In this document: piece by piece, positions 17,666-26,732 of the stretch
Layout of the letters: every line of letters starts with the position of its first letter
How positions within the stretch are numbered: position 1 is the stretch's first letter
DNA from: Wocania ichthyoenteri Th78
GTDB taxonomy: Bacteria > Bacteroidota > Bacteroidia > Flavobacteriales > Flavobacteriaceae
NCBI RefSeq assembly: GCF_000789235.1
Contig: NZ_KN525716.1
Span: forward strand, 124,001-188,000
Direction of reading: 5' to 3'
Length of the DNA: 64,000 nt
Notes under the pieces: generated by a model
What the model was told of the DNA's origin: nothing
The model's input: the letters and a program-made list of their open reading frames with translations, nothing else
The model's database searches: none
Position numbers and translations under genes: made by a program

Positions 17666-18178
17666 ATGAAAAAACTTTTTTTATTAGGACTTGTAATTAC
17701 GTTATTTATTGCTTGTCAAAATCAACCACAACGTTATTTTGCTGAATCTCCTGAAATTGAAACATTAAAAGCAGGAATAAACGCTTATGAAACAGGAGAT
17801 TGGAGTAAATGGAAAAGTCATTTTGCAGATACCGCCAAAATATTTGTTAATTCAACCAAACCAATAACAGTTGAAAAGAGATTAGAAGGCTTAAAAGGCA
17901 TGACAGGTTCTATGTCGTCTTATGGTTTTAATCATGACAAAGAATATGTTGAAATGGTTTTAGACAAAGAAGACGAAACTTGGGTCTATTATTGGGCAGC
18001 ACACAAAGCAACCTTTTCAGCTACTAACAAAGAATTACTTATGCCAGTACATTTAGCTGTTCAATTTGTTAATGGAAAAATTGTTGAAGAACATATTTAT
18101 TTTGATGGCACCTCTATGAATGCAGAATTTGAAGCATTAACAAATTCAGAAACTGAAATAGAAACACCAGAAGAATAA
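17666..18178 (+). CDS. NTF2-like (SnoaL-like) lipoprotein, copy 1
   Basis: A 170-residue protein with a lipoprotein signal peptide ending LFIAC (Cys at about 17). The body fits an NTF2/SnoaL-like cone: ETGDWSKWKSHFADTAKIF near 44-62, then strands including WVYYWAAHKATF and LAVQFVNGKIVEEHIYFD near 135-155. It is clearly homologous to the next gene, which has the same YFxESPEIExLK start and the same GKxVxEH/Y core. NTF2-like folds serve as enzymes or ligand-binding modules; the role here is unknown. The 23-bp spacing suggests co-transcription of the pair. Confidence 0.7.
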   Translation: MKKLFLLGLVITLFIACQNQPQRYFAESPEIETLKAGINAYETGDWSKWKSHFADTAKIFVNSTKPITVEKRLEGLKGMTGSMSSYGFNHDKEYVEMVLDKEDETWVYYWAAHKATFSATNKELLMPVHLAVQFVNGKIVEEHIYFDGTSMNAEFEALTNSETEIETPEE

Positions 18179-18201
18179 TATTCATTAAAACTTTAAACAA
18201 A

Positions 18202-18726
18202 ATGAAAAAACTACTCCTATTTGGGTTTATTTTCTCCCTTCTTTTAGCGTGTAACAGAGAACCTGAACGTTATTTCTCTGAATCTCCAGAAATAGAATCC
18301 TTAAAATTAAGAATAAAAGCTTATGAAGCACAAGATTGGGATTCTTGGAAAACCCAATTTGTAGATACCGCAAAAGTGTTTCATAATAAAAACATAGGAA
18401 TTTCTTATTTAGAAAGCATGAAAAATCATCAAGACATGATTGCTAACTTCTCATCTTATGGCTTTTCAGACGAAAAAACGGTATTAGAAATGGTAATTGA
18501 TAAAGACGGTAAAAAATGGGTTAATTATTGGTCCGTTTGGAGTGGGAAACTAAAAGCAAATGGTAAAGAGTTAGTAATTCCTGTGCATTTAACCTCTCAA
18601 TTTGTGGATGGTAAAGTAGTAAAAGAGTATGGCTATTACGATACCGCTTCTATTACCGCTGCATTTATCGAAATTGAAGCCGGTGAGATGGAAAAAAAAG
18701 CAGCAGAAGAATCATTAAAACAGTAA
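18202..18726 (+). CDS. NTF2-like (SnoaL-like) lipoprotein, copy 2
   Basis: A 174-residue paralogue of the previous gene with lipobox SLLLAC (Cys at about 17). Conserved parts include RYFSESPEIESLK, QDWDSWKTQFVDTAKVF, FSSYGFSDEKTV, and PVHLTSQFVDGKVVKEYGYYD. It differs mainly in the C-terminal tail, which is Glu/Lys-rich. The pair looks like a tandem duplication that has had time to diverge. Both products should be periplasmic or outer-membrane lipoproteins. Confidence 0.7.
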   Translation: MKKLLLFGFIFSLLLACNREPERYFSESPEIESLKLRIKAYEAQDWDSWKTQFVDTAKVFHNKNIGISYLESMKNHQDMIANFSSYGFSDEKTVLEMVIDKDGKKWVNYWSVWSGKLKANGKELVIPVHLTSQFVDGKVVKEYGYYDTASITAAFIEIEAGEMEKKAAEESLKQ

Positions 18727-18788
18727 TAGCTACTTAATGTACTAAACTAACAGCAATAACAATAACTAACCAACTAAAATATCTAAAT

Positions 18789-19541
18789 ATGAAAACAATC
18801 AAATCAACTTTTTTATTGGCATTAATTTTATGCCTTTCAATTAATTTATTAAATGCTCAACAAGCCTATCAAATTCATCAAGATAATGTTAAGCCTTCTA
18901 AATTCATGGAGTATGAAAAAATTGCTAAAGAGTTTAATGCAGCATGCGTAGAGCACAACCTACAATCTACTTGGTTTACGGCAATGAGTAACGATTTTAA
19001 ATACTTTTACATTACGCCAATTGAAAACTTTGCAGAATTAGACGAACGTCCGTTTGCAGATATGGCAAAAGCTATGGGAGACAAATTTGGCGATATGTTT
19101 GATCGCTTCGATAAATGCTATGACTCACATGGAACGTATGTTATTTTTAAAGACGATAAGTTATCCTATGAGCCAGCCAAAGATGCTAAGCCCGCAGAAG
19201 CTCAAAATTATAGAAAATGGTTTTACATGTATTATAAACCAGAAAATGCTAAAAAAATACGAGAGGGTATGAAAGCAGTGAAGGAGTTTTTTAAAAGCAA
19301 AGGCTCAACAGAATATTATAATGTATACCGCAACGGATTTGGACAATTAGAAAATTACTATTTAGTATCTGTTCCTGCAAAAGATGAAATAGATTCAGCC
19401 ACAAGAGGAAAAGCCAATCAAGACGTTTTGGGTCCAGACAGATGGGATGTTTTTAGCAAAGTAATGAATTATACAACAAGAACAGAAGAATATTCAGGTG
19501 AAATGCGCCCAGATTTATCGTATTCGCCTAAAGAAAATTAA
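18789..19541 (+). CDS. secreted protein of unknown function, possible dimeric alpha-beta barrel repeat
   Basis: A 250-residue protein with a signal peptide (about 1-23, ending LLNAQQ). Two halves appear related in layout: YEKIAKEFNAACVEHNLQSTW (starting near 42) and a second IREGMKAVKEFFKSKG (near 158), each followed by aromatic-rich strands (FKYFYITPI and YYNVYRNGFGQLENYYLVSV). This resembles two tandem ferredoxin-like (ABM/NIPSNAP-type) domains, but that is only a fold guess. It follows the two NTF2-like lipoproteins by 62 bp and is bounded downstream by a bidirectional terminator, so the three may form a unit. Confidence 0.55.
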   Translation: MKTIKSTFLLALILCLSINLLNAQQAYQIHQDNVKPSKFMEYEKIAKEFNAACVEHNLQSTWFTAMSNDFKYFYITPIENFAELDERPFADMAKAMGDKFGDMFDRFDKCYDSHGTYVIFKDDKLSYEPAKDAKPAEAQNYRKWFYMYYKPENAKKIREGMKAVKEFFKSKGSTEYYNVYRNGFGQLENYYLVSVPAKDEIDSATRGKANQDVLGPDRWDVFSKVMNYTTRTEEYSGEMRPDLSYSPKEN

Positions 19542-19567
19542 TTTTTCACCAACCATTTTTTAACAAT

Positions 19568-19596
19568 AAACCCTTCTTAGCAATTAAGAAGGGTTT
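19568..19596. terminator. bidirectional terminator between the 18789 gene and rnpB
   Basis: A 12-bp perfect stem (19568-19579 with 19585-19596) with a 5-nt loop. It serves the plus-strand gene ending at 19541 and lies directly after the 3' end of the minus-strand RNase P RNA. Confidence 0.85.
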
Positions 19597-19604
19597 AATT
19601 ATAT

Positions 19605-19938
19605 CTAAGTAAATCTATAAGCCGAATTCTGTACTTTTCCTTTTAGAAAAAGAATTCCTAAAAATAAAGAGCCCTTATCATTTATCTGAATGTATAGTTA
19701 CCCATACACTTTAGCTGCCTACCCTCCAGCAATCGAGCGTGCAGCCCTCAAGCACTGGTTTACATGACATTGCACCACATAGAGTTTACCTGGTTTCACT
19801 ACAGCATGACCTGTACATACTTTCTGTTGCACTTTTCCTAGCCTCACGACTGGTGGTTGTTAACCACTATGTTGCACTATGGTGTTCGGACTTTCCTCCA
19901 CTTATTTACATAAGCAGCGATAAGGCGATTTACTTGAG
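19605..19938 (-). ncRNA. rnpB: RNase P RNA (bacterial type A)
   Basis: Read on the minus strand, the conserved 5' core GAGGAAAGTCCGAACAC occurs at 19882-19898, and the 3' core ACAGAATTCGGCTTAT at 19617-19632. The ends pair as helix P1 (AAGUAAAUC near the 5' end with GAUUUACUU near the 3' end), which sets the limits to about 19605-19938, roughly 334 nt. It is the catalytic RNA that trims tRNA 5' leaders together with the RnpA protein. An open frame on the opposite strand here is a shadow. A -7 box lies right before the 5' end and a terminator right after the 3' end. Confidence 0.95.
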
Positions 19939-19940
19939 CA

Positions 19941-19948
19941 CAAAATTA
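19941..19948 (-). promoter_or_regulatory. candidate -7 box (TAATTTTG) for rnpB
   Basis: It matches TAnnTTTG on the minus strand and sits 2-10 bp before the deduced RNA 5' end, the spacing expected between a -7 box and a start site. The -33 element is not clear. Confidence 0.55.
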
Positions 19949-20064
19949 CAATAAACAAATACCAAAATCTAAATATATTTAAAGTACATGTATTTTACTG
20001 CTTGAGTTGTTAATAACTCCTATTAAATTCTAAGTTCAAAATTCTGAATTCTGAATTGAATTTT

Positions 20065-20072
20065 TAACTTTG
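20065..20072 (+). promoter_or_regulatory. candidate -7 box (TAACTTTG) for dnaX
   Basis: It matches TAnnTTTG and lies 16 bp upstream of the dnaX ATG. No TTG lies at the standard -33 distance; the upstream sequence is a low-complexity run of TTCTGAA-like repeats. Confidence 0.45.
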
Positions 20073-20088
20073 TTATTTAATATATTTC

Positions 20089-21822
20089 ATGGAACACTTT
20101 GTAGTATCGGCTCGTAAATACAGACCCCAAACGTTTAAAGACGTAGTTGGGCAACAGGCTATTACAAATACCTTATTAAATGCTATTGAAAACAATCATT
20201 TAGCTCAAGCCCTTTTGTTTACAGGACCTCGTGGTGTTGGTAAAACAACATGTGCACGTATTTTAGCGAAAATGATTAATAGTGATGGTTCTGAAACTGG
20301 TGATGAAGATTTTGCCTTTAATATTTTTGAATTGGATGCAGCATCAAATAATTCCGTTGATGATATTAGAAGTTTAACCGATCAAGTTCGTATTCCTCCA
20401 CAAGTTGGTAAGTACAAAGTGTATATTATTGATGAGGTACACATGCTATCTCAAGCTGCTTTTAATGCGTTTCTTAAAACTTTAGAGGAGCCACCAAAAC
20501 ATTGTATTTTTATTTTAGCAACTACCGAAAAACATAAAATAATTCCAACTATTTTATCACGTTGTCAAATTTTTGATTTTAAACGCATAACTGTTAAAGA
20601 CGCTAAAGGCTATTTAAAATATATTGCCGATGAGCAAGGTGTAAAAGCTGAGGATGATGCGCTACATATCATAGCTCAAAAGGCAGATGGTGCAATGCGA
20701 GATGCTTTGTCTATTTTTGACAGAGTAGTTAGTTTTTCTGGTAAAAACCTAACACGACAAGCCGTTACAGAAAATTTGAATGTACTTGATTACGAGACCT
20801 ATTTTACAAGCACAGATCTTATTTTAGAAAATAAAATTCCTGAATTATTGCTTCAATTTAACAATACACTTTCAAAAGGATTTGACGGACATCATTATAT
20901 TGCTGGATTAGCGTCTCATTTTAGAGACTTACTAGTTAGTAAAACTCCAGAAACTATTGAATTGCTTGAAGTTGGAGAGCAAACCAAAAACAAATATTTA
21001 GAGCAATCTAAAAAAGCCTCGCAAGAATTTTTAATGCAAGGTATTAATCTCGCGAACGATTGCGATCTCAAATACAAAACTAGCAAAAACCAACGCTTAC
21101 TTGTTGAGTTATGTTTAATGCAGCTTGCCTCTATCACTTTTGATGGAGAAAAAAAAAATAGCAAACATTACATAATTCCACCTTCTTATTTTAAAAGGAA
21201 GGGCATCACTCCTATTCCTGTAACTATACCACATAAGACTACTAAAAATAAGGCTTTAGAAGTTGATGAATTGGAAATCACTTCTAGGAAAGACTACGTT
21301 CCTGCAGCTGTGGCTAACTTACAAGTGAAAGAACCACCAAAAATTGTTTTAAAGCAAGACAGCAAACGTACATCGGGACTATCGTTAAGCAGTATAAAAG
21401 CAAAAAAAGAACATCAAATACGGCAGATGGATGTTGTAATAGATGAAGAAAATTTACCAAAAGATCCTTTTACAGAAAAGCAATTAGTAGATACTTGGAA
21501 TGCATATGTTAAAAAAATTGAAGATAAAGGGCAATATAATCTAGCTTCAATTTTATCGATTGATATTCCAAAATTAAAAGAAACAACTATTCATTTAGAA
21601 TTCCCTAATGAAACGAATAAGGTAGAAGTTGAACGTCAGCAATACGATTTATTAGGTTTTATTAGAAAAACTTTAAACAATTTTGATATTGGTTTATCAA
21701 TAACTGTAAACGAAGTTTTAGAGAAAAAATACGCCTATACGAATATGGATAAATTTGAAAAATTAAAGGCTAAAAACCCTAATATTGAAACTTTAAGAAA
21801 AACTTTTGGTTTAGATATTTAA
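20089..21822 (+). CDS. dnaX: DNA polymerase III gamma/tau subunit
   Basis: A 577-residue clamp-loader ATPase. RKYRPQTFKDVVGQ is at 10-23, Walker A GPRGVGKTT at 46-54, IDEVHML near 115-121 and LSRCQIFDF near 159-167. The C-terminal 200 residues are variable tau sequence. Between Walker A and ELDAASNN, where most DnaX proteins carry a four-cysteine zinc module, residues 61-81 are short and Cys-free, so the zinc knuckle is lost. DnaX loads the beta clamp and dimerises the replicase. A lipoprotein gene starts 10 bp downstream. Confidence 0.93.
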   Translation: MEHFVVSARKYRPQTFKDVVGQQAITNTLLNAIENNHLAQALLFTGPRGVGKTTCARILAKMINSDGSETGDEDFAFNIFELDAASNNSVDDIRSLTDQVRIPPQVGKYKVYIIDEVHMLSQAAFNAFLKTLEEPPKHCIFILATTEKHKIIPTILSRCQIFDFKRITVKDAKGYLKYIADEQGVKAEDDALHIIAQKADGAMRDALSIFDRVVSFSGKNLTRQAVTENLNVLDYETYFTSTDLILENKIPELLLQFNNTLSKGFDGHHYIAGLASHFRDLLVSKTPETIELLEVGEQTKNKYLEQSKKASQEFLMQGINLANDCDLKYKTSKNQRLLVELCLMQLASITFDGEKKNSKHYIIPPSYFKRKGITPIPVTIPHKTTKNKALEVDELEITSRKDYVPAAVANLQVKEPPKIVLKQDSKRTSGLSLSSIKAKKEHQIRQMDVVIDEENLPKDPFTEKQLVDTWNAYVKKIEDKGQYNLASILSIDIPKLKETTIHLEFPNETNKVEVERQQYDLLGFIRKTLNNFDIGLSITVNEVLEKKYAYTNMDKFEKLKAKNPNIETLRKTFGLDI

Positions 21823-21832
21823 TTATTTGTTT

Positions 21833-22402
21833 ATGAAAAAGTTATGCGTTTTAATTTTTATTATAATTATTACTTTAGTTAGCTGTGATGGACGTGATAG
21901 AAAGTACAAAACAAATGCCGAAGTTTTAAAAGAAAACAAACTGTTTGATTCTTTTTCTGAGGAAATAAAATACATTCCCGCACAGCGTACCGAAGTTTTA
22001 ACAGATACCATTTTAAGTACAGGTTTTCAAGTTAAAATACAATATTATGCACTTGATAATGATTATTCATCTAAAACTGTAAAGCCTTCAAACAAAATAA
22101 ATAAAATACTTCATTTTAAAAACTTTGAAGCTCATTTTCAAATTTCAAAAAACAAAAAATTAGTAACTCAAAATATTATCAACAAAGAGCTATTCAAAAA
22201 ATTTGGTTCTCCAGCTTTTTGGGAACAAGCCATTATGCAGTATGTTTGGATAGATTATGAAAATTCAACTGAAGATTTTATAGTTTTAAATACTTCATTT
22301 AACATTCCAGAAACCGAAATTTATAAAGATTTTAGTATTGCAATCAATGCCTTTGGAAACATCAAAATAAGTCAAATCAATCTTGTTGAAAACCTATTAT
22401 AA
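21833..22402 (+). CDS. lipoprotein, DUF4738-like
   Basis: About 189 residues from the ATG at 21833; an in-frame TTG at 21827 would add only two residues and is less likely. The signal peptide ends with the lipobox TLVSC (Cys at about 18). The body has no motif I can tie to an activity; a FWEQAIMQYVWIDYEN segment and the size resemble DUF4738 lipoproteins of Bacteroidota, as I remember them. It sits tightly between dnaX (10 bp) and miaE (2 bp), so it is probably co-expressed with both, although a functional link is not evident. Confidence 0.6.
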   Translation: MKKLCVLIFIIIITLVSCDGRDRKYKTNAEVLKENKLFDSFSEEIKYIPAQRTEVLTDTILSTGFQVKIQYYALDNDYSSKTVKPSNKINKILHFKNFEAHFQISKNKKLVTQNIINKELFKKFGSPAFWEQAIMQYVWIDYENSTEDFIVLNTSFNIPETEIYKDFSIAINAFGNIKISQINLVENLL

Positions 22403-22404
22403 TT

Positions 22405-22986
22405 ATGTTAGGATTAAAACTACCAACTGATCCGCGTTGGGTTAATATTGTAGAAAAAAATATTGAAGACATACTTACAGACCATGCATTTTGCGAGCAA
22501 AAGGCAACAAGTACTGCTATATCTTTAATTGTTAGTTTTCCTGAATATACAGAACTAGTTCAAGAAATGGTGGCTTTGGTAAAAGAAGAAATAAGCCATT
22601 TTAAAATGGTACACGACATCATTATCAAGCGCGGATGGACTTTAGGCAGAGACAGACGCGATGATTATGTGGTACAATTACTTAAGTTTTTCGCAAAAGG
22701 TGGTAGCAGAACTACACAATTGGTGCATCGTTTATTATATGCCGCTTTAATTGAAGCCAGAAGTTGTGAACGTTTTAGACTACTTTCTGAGGAATTACAA
22801 GATAAAGAATTAGCTGATTTTTACAGAAAATTAATGGTAAGTGAAGCTAATCATTATACCATGTTTTTAGGCTTTGCTAGACAGTACGGCAATAAAAAAG
22901 AAGTTGACACCAAATGGCAGCAACTTCTTGAATATGAGAGTGAAATTATGGCTAATCTCAGTAAAACCGAGACCATACACGGTTAA
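22405..22986 (+). CDS. miaE: tRNA-(ms2io6A)-hydroxylase (diiron MiaE)
   Basis: A 193-residue ferritin-like protein. The iron ligands appear as FCEQKA near 31, EEISHFKMVHD near 66-76, EARSCERF near 115-122 and SEANHYTMF near 146-154, the Ex(n)ExxH pattern repeated twice. It begins MLGLKLPTDPRWV, typical of MiaE. The enzyme hydroxylates the isopentenyl group of ms2i6A at tRNA position 37. It overlaps the convergent beta-barrel gene by 4 nt at the 3' ends. Confidence 0.9.
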   Translation: MLGLKLPTDPRWVNIVEKNIEDILTDHAFCEQKATSTAISLIVSFPEYTELVQEMVALVKEEISHFKMVHDIIIKRGWTLGRDRRDDYVVQLLKFFAKGGSRTTQLVHRLLYAALIEARSCERFRLLSEELQDKELADFYRKLMVSEANHYTMFLGFARQYGNKKEVDTKWQQLLEYESEIMANLSKTETIHG

Positions 22987-23573
22987 AATTTATAACCAAT
23001 ACCTATTTGAATATTTGTGTTTTTTGCTTCAACGTTTAAGTGGTCGTCAAATATATTTGAGAAACCGTAAGTGTATCTTAAATCTGCAAAAAGCATATGA
23101 GATAATTTGTATTCAATACCTCCAACTCCTGAATATGCAAAGTTTTTAACACCATCTTCGTATTTATGAACCTTAAGACCTACTTGTGGTCCAGCTCCTA
23201 TATGGATTTTTTCACTAAGTCTAAATCTAAAAAAAATGGGAGCTTGAATATAATCTAAATGTAGTGCTTCTTCATTAGCACCTTCAGCAGAAAATTGAAT
23301 TTCCGGCATTAAAGATACTGTATTTGATAAGCCAATATTAGCAAAAAAACCAACAAATATGCTGTTTCTATGCTTATTACTCATAGTTGGCGCAGCATCA
23401 AAGTCAAGATTAGAAATGTTATAACCACCTCTTACACCATACATTACACCTTTAAATGCAGAGCCTTTAGACTTTACTTTTGCCGAATCTATTGCTTTAG
23501 TGGAATTATCATCTTGAGAAAATCCGGAAAATGAAAAACCAAGCAATACTGTTATTAGTAATAATTTTTTCAT
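22983..23573 (-). CDS. outer-membrane beta-barrel protein (porin-like)
   Basis: A 196-residue protein with a signal peptide (about 1-20, ending GFSQDD). After a short linker, alternating hydrophobic strands with glycine-rich turns begin at MYGVRGGYNISNLDF, and the chain ends in IGIGYKF with a terminal Phe, the usual signal for outer-membrane barrel insertion. It fits the small eight-strand barrel (PorT-like/OMP_b-brl_2) group. Function is unknown. It is a single gene transcribed toward miaE. Confidence 0.75.
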   Translation of the reverse strand: MKKLLLITVLLGFSFSGFSQDDNSTKAIDSAKVKSKGSAFKGVMYGVRGGYNISNLDFDAAPTMSNKHRNSIFVGFFANIGLSNTVSLMPEIQFSAEGANEEALHLDYIQAPIFFRFRLSEKIHIGAGPQVGLKVHKYEDGVKNFAYSGVGGIEYKLSHMLFADLRYTYGFSNIFDDHLNVEAKNTNIQIGIGYKF

Positions 23574-23680
23574 AAGTTATTATTTAATAGGTTTGGGTTT
23601 AAAATAATAGCAATTTTATGTGGACGAATATATATTATAAAATTATAATACTCGTATTTTAAAAGATGAATGGCACAATT

Positions 23681-24586
23681 TTACTGTGTATTGCTAGAAA
23701 CTGTTTCGTAATATATACTTTTTATAATACCATCGGCTAGACCAATTTTAGGAACATATATGTATTTTGAACCACTCCATTTCATTGCAGAAAGATAAAT
23801 GCGCATAGCAGGAATAATTACGTCTGCCCTATCTTGATTTAACGAAAGTTCGGTGATACGCTCTTCATAAGAATAGCTTTGCAACATATTATAATAAGAG
23901 GTTAAATAGAAATAAGTAAGGGGTTTGCCTAATGCCTTCCCTGATATTTTGAAGATTTTATTAATATTTCCTCCAGAACCTAAAACATCTATTTTATCGT
24001 AAGGCTTTACAGTAGTAGTTATCCATTGTTGCAATTCTTCCCATGCTTCTTTTTTAACCATATCGTTAAGTAGCCTTACAGTTCCTATTTTAAATGATTT
24101 TGATGCTGTTTGTTTTCCTCTATGAATAATAGTAAACTCTGTACTACCTCCACCAACATCTACATATAAATACGTTTTATTATCGTCAATAAACTTATTC
24201 AAATCTGTAGCTGCAATAATAGCTGCTTCTTCTTCTCCCTCTATAACATCTATACTAATGCCTGAATTTTCTAATACTAAATCGACTATTTTTTTACCAT
24301 TTGTAGACTCACGCATTGCCGATGTTGCACAGGCTTTATATTTTACTACTTTATGAGATTTCATTAAAAGCTTAAAAGCAAGCATGGTATCTAAAATACG
24401 TTGTGTATTCTCTTTCGATATTTTTTGTTTAATAAACACATCAGCACCCAAACGAATAGGAACACGAACTAATGAATTTTTTTTGAATTGAACGGGCTTA
24501 CCTTTCTCTTCGATAATATTTGAAATTAGTAATCTTACAGCATTTGAACCTATATCTATAGCTGCGTATTTTTTTATTGAAAGCAT
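23681..24586 (-). CDS. ppx: Ppx/GppA family exopolyphosphatase
   Basis: A 301-residue ASKHA-fold phosphatase, the short Bacteroidota form. AAIDIGSNAVRLLI (about 8-21), ATSAMRES near 108-115, the DVIEGEEEA segment near 133-141 and YVDVGGGSTEF near 161-171 are the family's nucleotide/phosphate-binding motifs. It removes terminal phosphate from polyphosphate or from pppGpp. Its start is 1 bp from the ppk1 stop, so synthesis and breakdown of polyphosphate are encoded on one message. Confidence 0.88.
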   Translation of the reverse strand: MLSIKKYAAIDIGSNAVRLLISNIIEEKGKPVQFKKNSLVRVPIRLGADVFIKQKISKENTQRILDTMLAFKLLMKSHKVVKYKACATSAMRESTNGKKIVDLVLENSGISIDVIEGEEEAAIIAATDLNKFIDDNKTYLYVDVGGGSTEFTIIHRGKQTASKSFKIGTVRLLNDMVKKEAWEELQQWITTTVKPYDKIDVLGSGGNINKIFKISGKALGKPLTYFYLTSYYNMLQSYSYEERITELSLNQDRADVIIPAMRIYLSAMKWSGSKYIYVPKIGLADGIIKSIYYETVSSNTQ

Positions 24587-24587
24587 A

Positions 24588-26651
24588 CTAGTTTTCTAAC
24601 TTGTTTTGATAATAATTGTAAATAGCAATTTGAGATCTTACTTTTGGTTTATCATTAATTCTATATTCATTTTCTTGTGATGTGTTTAATAACCTAGCTT
24701 TTACATTATCGCTCCAACAAATGGCATAGGTGTCAATAATTTCTTGTTTTAATCCTTCGTTATAAATTGGGCAACTTACCTCTACTCTATTATCTATATT
24801 TCTCGTCATCCAATCAGCTGATGATATATATACTTTAGAATCCTTGTCTTCACCAAATATATAAAGTCTAGAGTGTTCTAAAAATTTATCAACAACGCTT
24901 ATAACTTCAATATTATCACTCATACCTTTAACACCAGGAATTAAGCAACAAATCCCTCTTACTATCATTTGAATTTTAACACCTACCCTACTAGCTTCGT
25001 ACAATTTATCAATCATTGCATAACTAGAAATACTATTCATTTTTAATCTAATTCTACCAGCTTTTCCATTTTTAACCTTCTCAATTTCTGCATCAATTAA
25101 TTTAGATAAAGCTTTTTGAGTATAGTGTGGTGAAGTAATTAAATGCTTATACCTGAATATTTTATAATTAGTTTGAAAGAAGTTAAAAATTTTATTGACA
25201 TCTTTTAAAACACTCTGATCTGAGGTAAAAAGCGTATAATCTGTATATATTTTTGCTGTAGATTCGTTAAAGTTCCCTGTACTTATAAAACCGTAACGTT
25301 TTATTTTACTGTTCTCTTCTCTTTCAATAACGCACATTTTACTATGTACTTTTAACCCTTGAACGCCAAAAATTAAATTCACACCTTCATCTTCCATTTG
25401 TTGCGCATAATTTATATTGGCTTGTTCATCAAAACGTGCTTGGAGTTCTATTGAAACTGTTACTGTTTTTCCATTAATTGCTGCATTTATTAGCGAACTT
25501 GCAACATGAGAAATCTCTGCTAATCGATAAATAGTAATTTTAATGGTTTTTACTTTAGGGTCTAGTGCTGCTTCTCTTAAAAACTTAACGATATAAGAAA
25601 ATGTATGATAAGGAGCGTAAAGCAAATATTCTTTAGTTGCAATAGCTTCAAAGATACTGGACTCAAAGCTAAGTCCTTTAATGCGTAAAGGTTCTATTTT
25701 ATCATAAAGAAGATCTGTTCTTCCCAAACTAGGAAAACTCATATAATCTCGTCTGTTGTGATAACGCCCACCAGGAATGATACTATCTGTATCGTCAATT
25801 TCCATTTTAGACATTAAATACTCTAAGGTATCACTATCAATAGTCTTATCATACACAAATCTTACAGGCTCACCTACTTGTCTGTGCTTTACACTATCTG
25901 ATATTTTATCTATAAAACTTTTACTTAAATCACTTTCAAAATCTAATTCGGCATCACGAGAAATTTTAATCATGTGAGCCGATATACTCTTATAATCGAA
26001 AATATTGAATATATCGCTTAAACAATGACGTAATAAATCATCAATAAGAATAATAAAACTTTTATCTCCTTGCTTTGGTAATTCAACAAAACGATTTATT
26101 GATTTTGGTATTTCTAATAAAGCAAATTGTTTTTCATTATTAGCCATTATCATTCGTACCGCTAAATAAGCTCCAGTGTCTTTTAAATTTGGTAGCTGCA
26201 CTAAATCGTTTAAAATAATTGTTACTAGTGCAGGACTTACACTTTGTACAAAATATTTTTTTATAAAATCATGCTGGGTATTATCAATTTGGGTTTCGTT
26301 TATTATGTAAATATTTTCTTCTTCTAACTTGTATTTAATACTATCTAAAATACCCAAGCTTTCGCTTTGTTGCTTAATTACAATCTGAGTTATGATTTCT
26401 AATAACTCTTTTGCTTTAATGCCTCCAAGCTCATTTTTACCTCCTTTTCCTGCTTCTACAATTCTTTTAACGGTAGCATATCTTACTTTAAAGAATTCAT
26501 CTAAATTATTAGAGAAAATACCTAAAAAGCGTAAACGTTCAATTAATGGCACTGTTTTATCTGTGGCTTCTTGTAAAACTCTTGCATTAAACTGCAACCA
26601 ACTTATTTCTCTATTAATGTATACATTATTATGTTTTTCAGCTTTAGTCAT
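24588..26651 (-). CDS. ppk1: polyphosphate kinase 1
   Basis: A 687-residue PPK1 of normal length. It shows the N-terminal NREISWLQFNARVLQEA motif (about 13-29), the head domain, and two HKD-like catalytic regions: QARFDEQANI with GLKVHSKMCVI, where the His is the expected phospho-acceptor, and the later EHSRLYIFG segment. FISTGNFNE is also conserved. It polymerises the gamma phosphate of ATP into polyphosphate, usually at the inner membrane. It is followed 1 bp later by ppx. Confidence 0.95.
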   Translation of the reverse strand: MTKAEKHNNVYINREISWLQFNARVLQEATDKTVPLIERLRFLGIFSNNLDEFFKVRYATVKRIVEAGKGGKNELGGIKAKELLEIITQIVIKQQSESLGILDSIKYKLEEENIYIINETQIDNTQHDFIKKYFVQSVSPALVTIILNDLVQLPNLKDTGAYLAVRMIMANNEKQFALLEIPKSINRFVELPKQGDKSFIILIDDLLRHCLSDIFNIFDYKSISAHMIKISRDAELDFESDLSKSFIDKISDSVKHRQVGEPVRFVYDKTIDSDTLEYLMSKMEIDDTDSIIPGGRYHNRRDYMSFPSLGRTDLLYDKIEPLRIKGLSFESSIFEAIATKEYLLYAPYHTFSYIVKFLREAALDPKVKTIKITIYRLAEISHVASSLINAAINGKTVTVSIELQARFDEQANINYAQQMEDEGVNLIFGVQGLKVHSKMCVIEREENSKIKRYGFISTGNFNESTAKIYTDYTLFTSDQSVLKDVNKIFNFFQTNYKIFRYKHLITSPHYTQKALSKLIDAEIEKVKNGKAGRIRLKMNSISSYAMIDKLYEASRVGVKIQMIVRGICCLIPGVKGMSDNIEVISVVDKFLEHSRLYIFGEDKDSKVYISSADWMTRNIDNRVEVSCPIYNEGLKQEIIDTYAICWSDNVKARLLNTSQENEYRINDKPKVRSQIAIYNYYQNKLEN

Positions 26652-26676
26652 ATTTTTATTTAAGCAAATATTATAA

Positions 26677-26684
26677 CAAATATA
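26677..26684 (-). promoter_or_regulatory. candidate -7 box (TATATTTG) for ppk1-ppx
   Basis: It matches TAnnTTTG on the minus strand, 26 bp upstream of the ppk1 ATG and downstream of the sixA stop. This suggests ppk1-ppx can be transcribed separately from sixA. No -33 TTG at normal spacing is seen. Confidence 0.35.
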
Positions 26685-26732
26685 TTCTATTTATACTTAA
26701 TAATTTATCTAGGAATCATCTATTACAACGTG

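Noticed and set aside
19739-19954. 71-codon plus-strand ORF
   Set aside because: It lies inside the RNase P RNA gene on the opposite strand; both conserved RNA cores are present.
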